Below, piece after piece: positions 13,832 through 21,440 of a stretch of DNA of 39,186 nucleotides. How positions within the stretch are numbered: position 1 is the stretch's first letter; every line of letters begins with the position of its first letter. A program made the position numbers and the translations under genes. The notes under the pieces are model-generated. The model did not search any database, was not told where the DNA came from, and worked only from the letters and a program-made list of their open reading frames with translations. The stretch is from Magnetococcales bacterium (GTDB lineage Bacteria; Pseudomonadota; Magnetococcia; Magnetococcales; JADGAP01). Location of the stretch: contig JADGAP010000011.1 in NCBI GenBank assembly GCA_015231965.1, forward strand, positions 1 through 39,186, given 5' to 3'.

Positions 13832-16453
13832 TCAACCGTTTTCTTGCCGCAACGCCCCCAGACGGGCGATGGCTTGCAGCAGGTCGCGCCGTTTCACCGG
13901 TTTGCTCAGATGCAGGTCGCACCCGGCTTGCAGGCTGCGTTGCTCGTGTTCCCGCAGGGCGTGGGCGGTGAGGGCGGCGATGGGGGTGCGGGGACGCCCC
14001 ATCAGCTTCTCCCAGGCGCGAATCTCCCGCACCGCCGACTCGCCGTCCATCACCGGCATCTGGATGTCCATCAACACCGCGTCGAAACGGCCCTCCTTGA
14101 ACTGTTCCAACGCCTCCAGGCCATTTTCCACCACCGTCAGACGATGGCCGGAATCCCGCAGGAAGGCCTGAATCAACAGGATGTTGTCCGGGGCGTCCTC
14201 GGCCAGCAGCAGGGCGAGGGGGCGATGGGGCGCGGCGGGCGCGAGGACGGGGGCGGCGGTGGGGGCGGGCTCCGTCTCGGGTTGTCCGAAGGGGGTGACG
14301 AGAATGAACTGGCTTCCCTCGCCCTGTCGGCTTTCGGCCCACAGGTCGCCGCCCATCCGTTCCGCCAGGCGGCGGCTGATGGCCAATCCCAGGCCGGTGC
14401 CGCCGTAGCGTCGGGTCACCGAGGAGTCGGCCTGGGTGAAGGCGTCGAAGATGGATTCCAGTTTGTCCGGGGCGATGCCGACGCCGCTGTCCCACACCTT
14501 GAAGGCGAGATAGAGCCCCTTTTCGGCTTGCGGTCCCAGATCCACCTCCAGCCGCACCCCGCCGTGATCGGTGAATTTGATGGCGTTGCCCAGCAGATTG
14601 AGCAAAATTTGCCGCAACCGGGCGGCATCTCCCATGAGTTGGCGGGGAATCCGGGAGTCGGAGCGCACCTCGAAATGCAACCCCTTGCGCCGCGCCTGAG
14701 GCTCCAACATGCCGGAAAGCAGGGTCAGAAGCTCCTCCAGATCGAAGGCGGCGCGCTCCACCTGAATCCGCCCCGACTCCACCCGGGAGAGGTCGAGGAT
14801 GTCATCGATCAGCGCCAGCAGCGACTCCCCCGCCTTGCGCAGCACCGCCACCCGGTTTAGCTGCTCCTGGGTCAATTCGGTTTCGCTCAACAACTCGCTC
14901 ATTCCCAGGATGGCGTTCATCGGGGTGCGGATTTCGTGGCTCATCATGGCCAGGAATTCGCTCTTGGCGCGGCTGGCCTCTTCCGCCGCCCGGGTGGCCT
15001 GGCGCAGCAGGGATTCGGTCTGTTTGCTTTGGGAAAGATCGAGAATCGCGCCGACCACGCCGGCGACAGGGGAGGTGGAGCCCGGCGGCTCTTCCGGCGA
15101 GGGGGGCAGGCGGAACGCCGCCTTGAGAAAATGGACCGGCAGTTTTCCCCCCGCCGGGGTGGACATTTCGGTCTCGAAGGATTGGCTCCCACCCTGTTCC
15201 AGCAAGGTGCGGTCGGAGCGGGTGATCACCTCGGCCATGGCCGGGGGAAAGAGATCCTGGGCGGTGCGGCCCAGCATTTTTTCCCGCGTCACGCCCAGCA
15301 ATTGTTCGCAGGCGAGGTTGCAGCCGAGATAGCGGCCCTGGTGGTCCTTGTAATAGATGGGCTGGGGGATGGTGTCCAGCAGCACCCGCAGCAGCGAGGC
15401 CTGCCGCGCCAGGGCCTCCTCGGCCTTGGCCCGTTCGGCCATTTGCACGGTCAACTCCCGGTTGATCCGGTCCGCTTCCCGCCGCCGCTCCTCCAGCCGG
15501 TGGACGATGCGCGCCGCCCGCCGCCGCCAGACCAAAATCACGCTGCCCAGCCCTAGCAGGAACAACGCGCTCTCCCCGATCTGGAAGAAGATCCGGCGTT
15601 GCAGTGCCGCCATTTCGGTCGCCAGGTTTTTGGACACGGAGAAATAGACCGTCTCTCCGGCCCCCTCGCGATGGCAGATGAGGCAGGAACCGTCCCGTTT
15701 CAGCGCCGCCACGGCTTCGAACTGTTGATCGGCTTCCCGCCACCAAAAACCTTCCAAGCCCGCCAGGGCCAGGGCCATGCGCTCCTTTTCCCGGGGTGCC
15801 AGCCAGCCGGATTGCCAGGATTGGAGCTCTTTCAGCCGTTTTTGGTAAGAGGCGGCGTCCAGCCAATCCTTGAATCCCCCCGGTTGATCGCCGGCGTGAC
15901 GACCCAGCCGCTCCAGGGCGGCGAGAAAGGCGATTTCCGTTTGCAGGCCGGGCAGCAGTCGCGGCGGGATGTCCTGGGTATTCTTGGCGCGCACGTTCTC
16001 CATCAGCCGTTCCAGCATCATCATGGAGGGGGCGTCGGCGTGACGTTCGTACCCTGCGGGTTTCTCCATCCAGAGCTTGAACCGCACCCCCTGGCGCTCG
16101 AACATTTGACGGCTCTCCTCCAGCCGTCCGTCGATGCTGGCCACGTTGAGCATGGACATGGCCCCGGACATGCGTTGGGCCGACTCCACGGCGGCGGCGG
16201 CGAGGTTGCGCTTCAACTCCCAGGAGGCGGTCTGGCTTCCCTCCCACTCCTCCCAGATGCGGTATCCGGCGAAGGCGACCAGCAACAGCATCACCACCCC
16301 GATCATGTGGTGGATGGTGGCGAGGATGGTCTGATTTTCCGGATCGTCGTCCATCTCCCCCGGGGGGGGCTCCGCGTCCGGGTGCCAAAGGGGATCGTCC
16401 GCCTCGGGGGAGGCGGCGGCGGGTGGATTCGTCCGAGGGGAGCCATCATTCAT
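13832..16453 (-). CDS. Hybrid sensor histidine kinase/response regulator with c-type haem motif
   Basis: The 873-residue membrane sensor has: cytoplasmic N-terminus; membrane helix 1 (about 48-64); a periplasmic domain (about 65-290) with CLICH (Cys257, Cys260, His261), a CxxCH haem c attachment site; membrane helix 2 (about 292-309); coiled coil (315-350); PAS domain (about 352-470). Then come HisKA with the phospho-acceptor His506 in MSHEIRTPMNAI, HATPase (N box NLLGNAIKF, G1 DSGVGI, G2 GGTGLGL) and a receiver domain with Asp796 in LMDIQMPVMDG and Lys851. The periplasmic part resembles DUF3365/Tll0287-like haem sensors in outline, suggesting redox, NO or O2 sensing. There is no DNA-binding output domain, so another regulator is presumably its target. 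The ATG has no strong ribosome site. Confidence 0.92.
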   Translation of the reverse strand: MNDGSPRTNPPAAASPEADDPLWHPDAEPPPGEMDDDPENQTILATIHHMIGVVMLLLVAFAGYRIWEEWEGSQTASWELKRNLAAAAVESAQRMSGAMSMLNVASIDGRLEESRQMFERQGVRFKLWMEKPAGYERHADAPSMMMLERLMENVRAKNTQDIPPRLLPGLQTEIAFLAALERLGRHAGDQPGGFKDWLDAASYQKRLKELQSWQSGWLAPREKERMALALAGLEGFWWREADQQFEAVAALKRDGSCLICHREGAGETVYFSVSKNLATEMAALQRRIFFQIGESALFLLGLGSVILVWRRRAARIVHRLEERRREADRINRELTVQMAERAKAEEALARQASLLRVLLDTIPQPIYYKDHQGRYLGCNLACEQLLGVTREKMLGRTAQDLFPPAMAEVITRSDRTLLEQGGSQSFETEMSTPAGGKLPVHFLKAAFRLPPSPEEPPGSTSPVAGVVGAILDLSQSKQTESLLRQATRAAEEASRAKSEFLAMMSHEIRTPMNAILGMSELLSETELTQEQLNRVAVLRKAGESLLALIDDILDLSRVESGRIQVERAAFDLEELLTLLSGMLEPQARRKGLHFEVRSDSRIPRQLMGDAARLRQILLNLLGNAIKFTDHGGVRLEVDLGPQAEKGLYLAFKVWDSGVGIAPDKLESIFDAFTQADSSVTRRYGGTGLGLAISRRLAERMGGDLWAESRQGEGSQFILVTPFGQPETEPAPTAAPVLAPAAPHRPLALLLAEDAPDNILLIQAFLRDSGHRLTVVENGLEALEQFKEGRFDAVLMDIQMPVMDGESAVREIRAWEKLMGRPRTPIAALTAHALREHEQRSLQAGCDLHLSKPVKRRDLLQAIARLGALRQENG

Positions 16454-16556
16454 GAGGGGAAGGCCAAAAGACGCTGGGAATCTAAACGTTGACTTTGTAC
16501 TCTAACAAAACGGATGGTTAATCGGAACTGTTGAACCATTCAGGGGAACAATCGAC

Positions 16557-17063
16557 GTGGACGGCGGCTCCTTGCACTTTGCCTCCCCGGTGGGGCGACT
16601 GGAAATTCGCGGTGGGACTGAGGCGGTCCACGCCCTGGCGTGGCGCTCGGACGAAGCCGCCCCCTTCGCGCCGCTTTTCGGGGCGGTGCCCTCGCCGCTC
16701 TGGGGGCGGGGGGTGGAGGCGTGGTTGGCGGACTATTTCGGCGGCCGTTTCCGCGCCCCGGATTTTCCCCTGGATCCGGGAGGGACGCCCTTTCAGGTCC
16801 GGGTTTGGCGGGCCTTGCTCGCCCTACCCGCCGGAAGCGTTCAAACCTACGGCGAGCTGGCCCGAGGCTTGGGCTATGCGGGAGGAAGCGGGGCGCGGGC
16901 CGTCGGCGGGGCGATGCGGGCCAATTCCTTGCCGCTGATCCTTCCCTGCCATCGGGTGGTGGGGGCGAGGGGAGCGTTGGGGGGGTACAGCGGCGTGGGC
17001 GGCATCGAGACCAAACGTCGCCTGCTGGCCTGGGAACGGGGCGAGGAGGGGTTGGGACCATGA
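16557..17063 (+). CDS. ogt: Methylated-DNA-protein-cysteine methyltransferase
   Basis: The 168-residue protein repairs O6-alkylguanine by transferring the alkyl group to its own cysteine. The C-terminal domain is complete: FQVRVWRALLALPAG, YGELARGLG, RAVGGAMRANSLPLILPCHRVVG with the acceptor Cys131, and GGYSGVGGIETKRRLL. The N-terminal domain is short, as in Ogt rather than Ada. The GTG start at 16557 follows AGGGGAA at 16542. The stop overlaps the radical SAM gene start by ATGA. Confidence 0.94.
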   Translation: MDGGSLHFASPVGRLEIRGGTEAVHALAWRSDEAAPFAPLFGAVPSPLWGRGVEAWLADYFGGRFRAPDFPLDPGGTPFQVRVWRALLALPAGSVQTYGELARGLGYAGGSGARAVGGAMRANSLPLILPCHRVVGARGALGGYSGVGGIETKRRLLAWERGEEGLGP

Positions 17064-18160
17064 ACTGGCGGGACGCCCTCTCCTACGGCTGGCGCATCGT
17101 CCACAAGAACGGACCGCCCATCCATCTGATTTTTTTCATCACCTCCCGCTGCAATTTGCGCTGCGGCCACTGCTTTTATTGGAAGGCCCTAGACGCCGAC
17201 CACTCCCACGAACTGACCCTGGAGGAGATCGAGCGGGCGGCCCGGTCGTTGCCCCGGTTGCTGCTGCTCTCCCTCACCGGCGGCGAACCCTTCGTGCGCA
17301 AGGACGTGGGGGAGATCGTGGAGATCTTCGCCCGCCATTGCCGGACCCACATCACCACCCTTTCCACCAACGGGGCCTATCCCGAGCGGATGGAAGCGAC
17401 CATCCCCCGGCTGTTGGAGCGCCATCCGGGCAAGCTCTATGTCTACTTGTCGCTGGACGGGCCGGAGGAGATTCACGACGCCCTGCGGGGGGCGGGGAGC
17501 CATCGGGCGGCGATGAACGCCCTGCGCCTGATGCAGCCCTGGCGCAAACGGTTTCCCCATTTCGGGGTCTCCCTCTCCATGACCTGCAACGCCCTCAACG
17601 AGGCCCATCTGGAGGATTATTTCCGCGAGGTGACGGCCCTGGGGCTGGCGGACAACGTCAACATCGGCTTTGTCCGGGGGGATCCCAAAAATCCCCTGAC
17701 CCGGGAGGTGGGGCTGGAGAGCTACCGCCGACTCACCCGCATGCGCTGGGAGCGGCTGGGGGGGGAGGGGATGCGCTATTTCCGGTTTCTCCTCGGCGGG
17801 GTGGTGGCCAGCAAGGATTACTACGCCTGCCGCATCGTCGAGGAGGTGATCGAGAAGAACCATTTCGTCCTGCCCTGCACCGCCGGGTCGCTGCTGGGGG
17901 TGCTGTACGACGACGGGCGGGTCTCGCCTTGCGAAATTTTGGAACAAGCCGATTTGGGCAATTTGCGGCAGTGGAACGGCGATTTGGCCCGGCTGTGGCA
18001 AGGCGAGGTGGCCCGGACGTGGCGGCGCAAGATTGTCGAGGAGAAGTGCTTTTGCACCTTCGAGTGCGCCATGACGGACAATATTCTGTTTAATCCCAAA
18101 TATTTGGCGAAATGCGCCGGGCGCGCCGCAGCCAAATCCCTCTCCCGTTCAGGGAGCTAA
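17060..18160 (+). CDS. Radical SAM/SPASM-like protein of unknown function
   Basis: The 366-residue protein has the radical SAM [4Fe-4S] motif CNLRCGHC (Cys31, Cys35, Cys38), GGEP (74-77) and the following TIM-barrel strands ([19 protein letters not shown]). Its C-terminal third is rich in cysteines ([25 protein letters not shown]), as in SPASM domains that bind auxiliary Fe-S clusters in peptide- or protein-modifying enzymes. No precursor peptide gene is visible next to it. ATG 17060 overlaps the ogt stop by 4 bases, so the two are translationally coupled, though a functional link to DNA repair is not evident. The substrate is unknown. Confidence 0.85.
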   Translation: MNWRDALSYGWRIVHKNGPPIHLIFFITSRCNLRCGHCFYWKALDADHSHELTLEEIERAARSLPRLLLLSLTGGEPFVRKDVGEIVEIFARHCRTHITTLSTNGAYPERMEATIPRLLERHPGKLYVYLSLDGPEEIHDALRGAGSHRAAMNALRLMQPWRKRFPHFGVSLSMTCNALNEAHLEDYFREVTALGLADNVNIGFVRGDPKNPLTREVGLESYRRLTRMRWERLGGEGMRYFRFLLGGVVASKDYYACRIVEEVIEKNHFVLPCTAGSLLGVLYDDGRVSPCEILEQADLGNLRQWNGDLARLWQGEVARTWRRKIVEEKCFCTFECAMTDNILFNPKYLAKCAGRAAAKSLSRSGS

Positions 18161-18170
18161 AAGAAAAGCG

Positions 18171-18213
18171 AGGGGAAAAAAAAATTAATTTATGCAGATT
18201 TCCCTGTTTTTTT
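18171..18213 (+). terminator. Possible intrinsic terminator after the radical SAM gene
   Basis: GGGAAA at 18173-18178 can pair with TTTCCC at 18199-18204, with further A-T pairing inside the loop, and is followed by TG and a run of seven T at 18207-18213. The stem is weak but the T-tract is strong. Confidence 0.45.
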
Positions 18214-18273
18214 CTCGGAGGTTCGGTCATAGTACGGCCAATCAACACCATCACTTTGAGGACAGACTTCACC

Positions 18274-18483
18274 ATGGCAGAGCGCGAAACCGGAACCGTC
18301 AAATGGTTCAACGATCAAAAGGGTTTTGGATTCATCGAACGTGAGCGGGGCGGCGATGTGTTCGTCCACCACTCCGGCATCAAGGCGCAGGGATTCCGCT
18401 CCCTGTCCGAAGGGCAGCGGGTGGAGTTCACCCTCGCCCAGGGCCCCAAGGGACCCAATGCTGTCGATGTGACCCCGCTCTGA
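18274..18483 (+). CDS. Cold-shock domain protein (CspA family)
   Basis: This is a 69-residue single cold-shock domain that binds single-stranded RNA/DNA. It has RNP1 (KGFGFIE) and RNP2 (VFVHHS) and starts [14 protein letters not shown] as in CspA homologues. ATG 18274 is chosen since the family begins there; GAGG lies at 18258-18261. The 110-base leader contains an A/T-rich part. A strong terminator follows at 18513-18548. Monocistronic. Confidence 0.95.
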   Translation: MAERETGTVKWFNDQKGFGFIERERGGDVFVHHSGIKAQGFRSLSEGQRVEFTLAQGPKGPNAVDVTPL

Positions 18484-18512
18484 GTCGCTAAGACCCAAGA
18501 GCAAAGGATCGC

Positions 18513-18548
18513 ATACCGCCCTGGAGTATTCCAGGGCGGTATTTTTTT
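18513..18548 (+). terminator. Intrinsic terminator of the cold-shock gene
   Basis: A perfect 13-base-pair stem (18513-18525 with 18530-18542, loop GTAT) is followed by a run of T to 18548. It separates the cold-shock gene from the nos promoter. Confidence 0.92.
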
Positions 18549-18586
18549 GTCCGATTTTCGGAAAATTGATAGTCATGGGGATAAAA

Positions 18587-18627
18587 TTGATTTGCGTCAA
18601 CCCGATGGAACTGGTTTCTGGCATAAT
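18587..18627 (+). promoter_or_regulatory. FNR/Dnr-type box and -10 element of nosR
   Basis: TTGATTTGCGTCAA (18587-18600) matches the FNR/Dnr/Nnr consensus TTGAT-N4-ATCAA at 9 of 10 positions. CATAAT at 18622-18627 would be the -10 element, predicting a transcript start near 18635. The box centre (18593.5) then lies at -41.5, the exact spacing of class II FNR-type activation. NosR starts 115 bases further down. Confidence 0.82.
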
Positions 18628-18749
18628 GCCAGCCTGTGTGAAAAGACGCGCCTCACGACCGTTTCCTCCGGGGAACGGGCGTCGAGTCGTTTTCGCCATT
18701 GGGGCGACGGCGGGCAACGGGTCGTTCCCTTGATTGAGGAGTGATCGCC

Positions 18750-20933
18750 ATGGGATGGGCGGGATGGTTCTCCTCCCCGAGGTCGGGGTGGACGTCTTGG
18801 ATGCGGGTGGGTTGGCTGGCGGCGGTGTTGGGGATGGTGGGGGGCGTCGGTGACGGTGCCGCCCGGGAGTTCGGGGCCTACGACGTGAAGGTGGAGCCCG
18901 CGGAGGTGTATCCCGGAGCGGATCGCTTCGATCCCTTTGCCGGACAACCCCCCGCCGCCACCGCCTATCAGGGCGGCAAGCCGGTGGGAACGGTCTTTCG
19001 CACCAGCGATATCGGCTATTCGGGCAAGCCCATCGAAATTTTGGTAGGGATGACCCGCGCCGGAGAGATCGTCGGGGCCAAGACGCTCAAGCACGCCGAA
19101 CCCATCTTGCTGGTGGGGATTCCAGAGCAAAAGCTGTTTGATTTCGTCACCCGTTACGTGGGGCGCAATCCGGTGGAGGCGCACCGCAGCGGGATCAAGC
19201 AGGGGGTGGACGCCATCAGCGGGGCCACCGTCACCGCCATCGTGATCAACGACGGCATTCGCAAGGCCGCCCTCAAGGTGGCTCGCCAGGCCGCCGCCGG
19301 AGGGAGCGCCGTCGCCGCCGTTGCCGAGGAGTCGGTGAAGGTGCGTCAAGCTCCCCATCAACCCGCCGACTGGACTACCTTGTTGGGCGAGGGGGCGGTG
19401 CGTCGGCTGAACCTCTCCCATGGCGACGTGGACGCCGCCTTTCAAAAAATGGGGGTGGGTTCCGGCGAACCTTACGTCAAGGTGTCGCCCCCCGATGAAC
19501 TGTTCATCGACCTGTACGCGGCCATGGTCTCGTTGGAGACGGTGGGGCGCAACCTGCTGGGGGAGGCGGAATATCACAATCTTCGGCAGTGGCTGGCCCC
19601 CGATCAACACGCCTTATTGATCATGGCCAACGGCAGCTACTCCTTCCGGGGGTCGGGATTTGTTCGGGGGGCGATCTTCGACCGCTTCAAGCTGAATCAG
19701 GAGGGGGGCAGTCTGCTGTTCCGCGATCAGCACTACCGCCGTCTGGGGCTGCTGGCCACGGGGATGCCCGAGTTCACCGAGGTCGGCCTGTTCAAGATCC
19801 CCCCCAACGCCAGCTTCGACCCCGCCCGCCCCTGGGCCCTGGAACTGCTGGCCTCCCGCCCGCTGGGGCCCATCGAAAAGGCCTACACCAGCTTCATGCT
19901 GGACTTTACCCTGCCGGAACGGTTTCTCGTCCGCACCCCGCCCCCCGTTCCCGCCGCCGCGCCCGCCGCCGCCGGAGCGTCGTTGTCGACCTTGGAGCCG
20001 GAATCGGATCAACCGCCGTTGTGGGAGCGCATCTGGCAGGATCGGATGGGGGATGTCCTCGTCCTCTCCGTCTCCCTGGCCATGTTGACCATGATCTTTT
20101 TCTTTCAGGAGTGGCTGGTCACCCGACCGGTGCTGGTCAACCGCTTGCGCCGGGGGTTTCTGCTCTTTTCCGTGGTGTGGATTGGCGGATACGCCCAGGC
20201 GCAGTTGTCGGTGGTCAACGTCTTCACCTTTTTCCACGCCTTGATGGGGGGCTTCCGCTGGGAATTTTTCCTCATCGAGCCGTTGATTTTCATCTTGTGG
20301 AGCGCCACCGCCCTGTCGTTGCTCTTCTGGGGGCGGGGGGCCTTCTGCGGATGGCTCTGCCCTTTCGGGGCGCTGCATGAGTTGCTCAATTGGGTCGCCC
20401 GCCGCTTCGGGGTTCCCCAATACCGCCTGCCCTTCGCCTGGCATGAGCGGTTGTGGGCCTTCAAGTACATCATCTTTCTCGGGCTGCTGGCGGTCTCCCT
20501 CTCCTCCATGGCGGCGGCGGAGCGGCTGGCCGAGGTGGAACCCTTCAAGACCGTGGTGCTGCTCCGCTTCGACCGGGAGTGGCCCTACGTCCTCTGGGCG
20601 GCGGGGCTGCTCTTCGCCGGTCTGTTCGTGGAGCGGTTTTTCTGCCGCTACCTTTGCCCGTTGGGGGCGGCGTTGGCCATTCCCGGGCGGATGCGCATCT
20701 TCGCTTGGCTCAAGCGTCGTCGTCAGTGCGGCGAATTGTGCCACCAGTGCAGCGACGATTGCCTGGTGCAGGCGATTCAACCCAATGGCGAGATTCATCC
20801 CAACGAATGTCTGTATTGCCTGCGTTGCCAGCTCAACTACAGCAACGAGGCGGTCTGTCCCACCCTGATCATGCGGCGCAACCGGCGGGAGCGGCGGGGC
20901 GGGGCCGAACCCAAGGGCGAATCCGAATCCTGA
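18750..20933 (+). CDS. nosR: NosR, polyferredoxin flavoprotein for N2O reduction
   Basis: This is a 727-residue membrane protein that supplies electrons to NosZ and is needed for its expression. Order: N-terminal signal/membrane anchor (about 19-36); periplasmic FMN-binding domain with DAISGATVTA, where the Thr of SGAT (Thr160) is the expected covalent FMN site; a further periplasmic region; about five to six membrane helices with two CxxxCP motifs (CGWLCPFGA and CRYLCPLGA); a C-terminal domain with Cys-rich [4Fe-4S] motifs around CGELCHQCSDDC and CLYCLRCQ. ATG 18750 has GAGGAG 8 bases upstream and is preferred to GTG 18741. Covalent flavin loading needs an ApbE/NosX, which is not in this cluster. 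Confidence 0.96.
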   Translation: MGWAGWFSSPRSGWTSWMRVGWLAAVLGMVGGVGDGAAREFGAYDVKVEPAEVYPGADRFDPFAGQPPAATAYQGGKPVGTVFRTSDIGYSGKPIEILVGMTRAGEIVGAKTLKHAEPILLVGIPEQKLFDFVTRYVGRNPVEAHRSGIKQGVDAISGATVTAIVINDGIRKAALKVARQAAAGGSAVAAVAEESVKVRQAPHQPADWTTLLGEGAVRRLNLSHGDVDAAFQKMGVGSGEPYVKVSPPDELFIDLYAAMVSLETVGRNLLGEAEYHNLRQWLAPDQHALLIMANGSYSFRGSGFVRGAIFDRFKLNQEGGSLLFRDQHYRRLGLLATGMPEFTEVGLFKIPPNASFDPARPWALELLASRPLGPIEKAYTSFMLDFTLPERFLVRTPPPVPAAAPAAAGASLSTLEPESDQPPLWERIWQDRMGDVLVLSVSLAMLTMIFFFQEWLVTRPVLVNRLRRGFLLFSVVWIGGYAQAQLSVVNVFTFFHALMGGFRWEFFLIEPLIFILWSATALSLLFWGRGAFCGWLCPFGALHELLNWVARRFGVPQYRLPFAWHERLWAFKYIIFLGLLAVSLSSMAAAERLAEVEPFKTVVLLRFDREWPYVLWAAGLLFAGLFVERFFCRYLCPLGAALAIPGRMRIFAWLKRRRQCGELCHQCSDDCLVQAIQPNGEIHPNECLYCLRCQLNYSNEAVCPTLIMRRNRRERRGGAEPKGESES

Positions 20934-20997
20934 AACAGGGCGTCGAGGCGGGGGAGGGGGGTGAACGCCCTTTCCCCGCATCGCGTTCCACGTTGTT

Positions 20998-21016
20998 GAT
21001 AATGATAACAAGCATT
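20998..21016 (+). promoter_or_regulatory. Fur-box-like sequence before nosZ
   Basis: GATAATGATAA at about 20998-21008 matches the left 11 bases of the 19-base Fur consensus; the right half is degenerate. Within TTGTTGATAATGATAACAA it also forms an imperfect inverted repeat. Weak support for metal or Fur control. Confidence 0.35.
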
Positions 21017-21018
21017 AC

Positions 21019-21032
21019 TTGACCGGGATCAA
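21019..21032 (+). promoter_or_regulatory. FNR/Dnr-type box before nosZ
   Basis: TTGACCGGGATCAA matches TTGAT-N4-ATCAA at 9 of 10 positions, with the mismatch in the left half-site. A TAGAAT at 21049-21054 is a candidate -10 element, but the spacing (centre to -10 about 26 bases) is shorter than at nosR, so the exact start is uncertain. It suggests nosZ has its own anaerobic/NO-responsive promoter. Confidence 0.65.
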
Positions 21033-21156
21033 TTTGAATCAATACCGCTAGAATTTTGTAACAAAGTTCAATGAGTTACTAAGTGTCCATGTTGGAGGCA
21101 TGGATAATATCTGGCATTTATTTTGTTGCGTGATATGGCCGAACTATGTCATACAG

Positions 21157-21301
21157 GTGCGTGAAAACACGCACACGCCCCCCGCCGGTGTTGTGAAATC
21201 CACCGCGGGGGAGCTTTTGGGCGGCTCATAAGGAATGGGAGCCGTGGGAGTCAGGGACGGCGCCCCCTCCGCCATGGAGCCCCGGTCTCCATGGCGGAGG
21301 G
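21157..21301 (+). promoter_or_regulatory. Structured nosZ leader with three hairpins
   Basis: Three stems are visible. First, GTGCGTG-AAAA-CACGCAC (21157-21174, 7 base pairs). Second, a C-rich/G-rich stem with GGTG/CACC (about 21178-21216). Third, a perfect 15-base-pair stem CCCTCCGCCATGGAG (21265-21279) with its complement at 21287-21301, followed by CCATTTT. The last could terminate or attenuate transcription 140 bases before nosZ. GCCG-GGGAGTCAGG near 21240-21256 slightly resembles a cobalamin-riboswitch B12 box, but other conserved parts are not seen. Confidence 0.5.
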
Positions 21302-21440
21302 CCATTTTCGGGACGCACCCTGGGGCGGCGTCCTTCCCTCGAAGTTGGGAATATTCGGAAAACAGGGGCGAAGCAAGACGCAAGCCCCGTCGTCATAGGG
21401 TCAATCCACGGGATCTTTCTATTGGGATGGAGGAAACGAG

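Larger units (their letters stand above)
20934..21440 (+). other. Intergenic/leader region between nosR and nosZ
   Basis: This 507-base gap holds no gene. It contains a Fur-box-like stretch, an FNR-type box and several strong hairpins, and would form a nosZ leader of about 370 bases if transcription starts near 21060. Confidence 0.7.

Noticed and set aside
21178-21262. Cobalamin riboswitch before nosZ
   Set aside because: Only a loose B12-box-like stretch is present; the conserved CCCGC-ACTGT part is missing and the core is too short to support the call.
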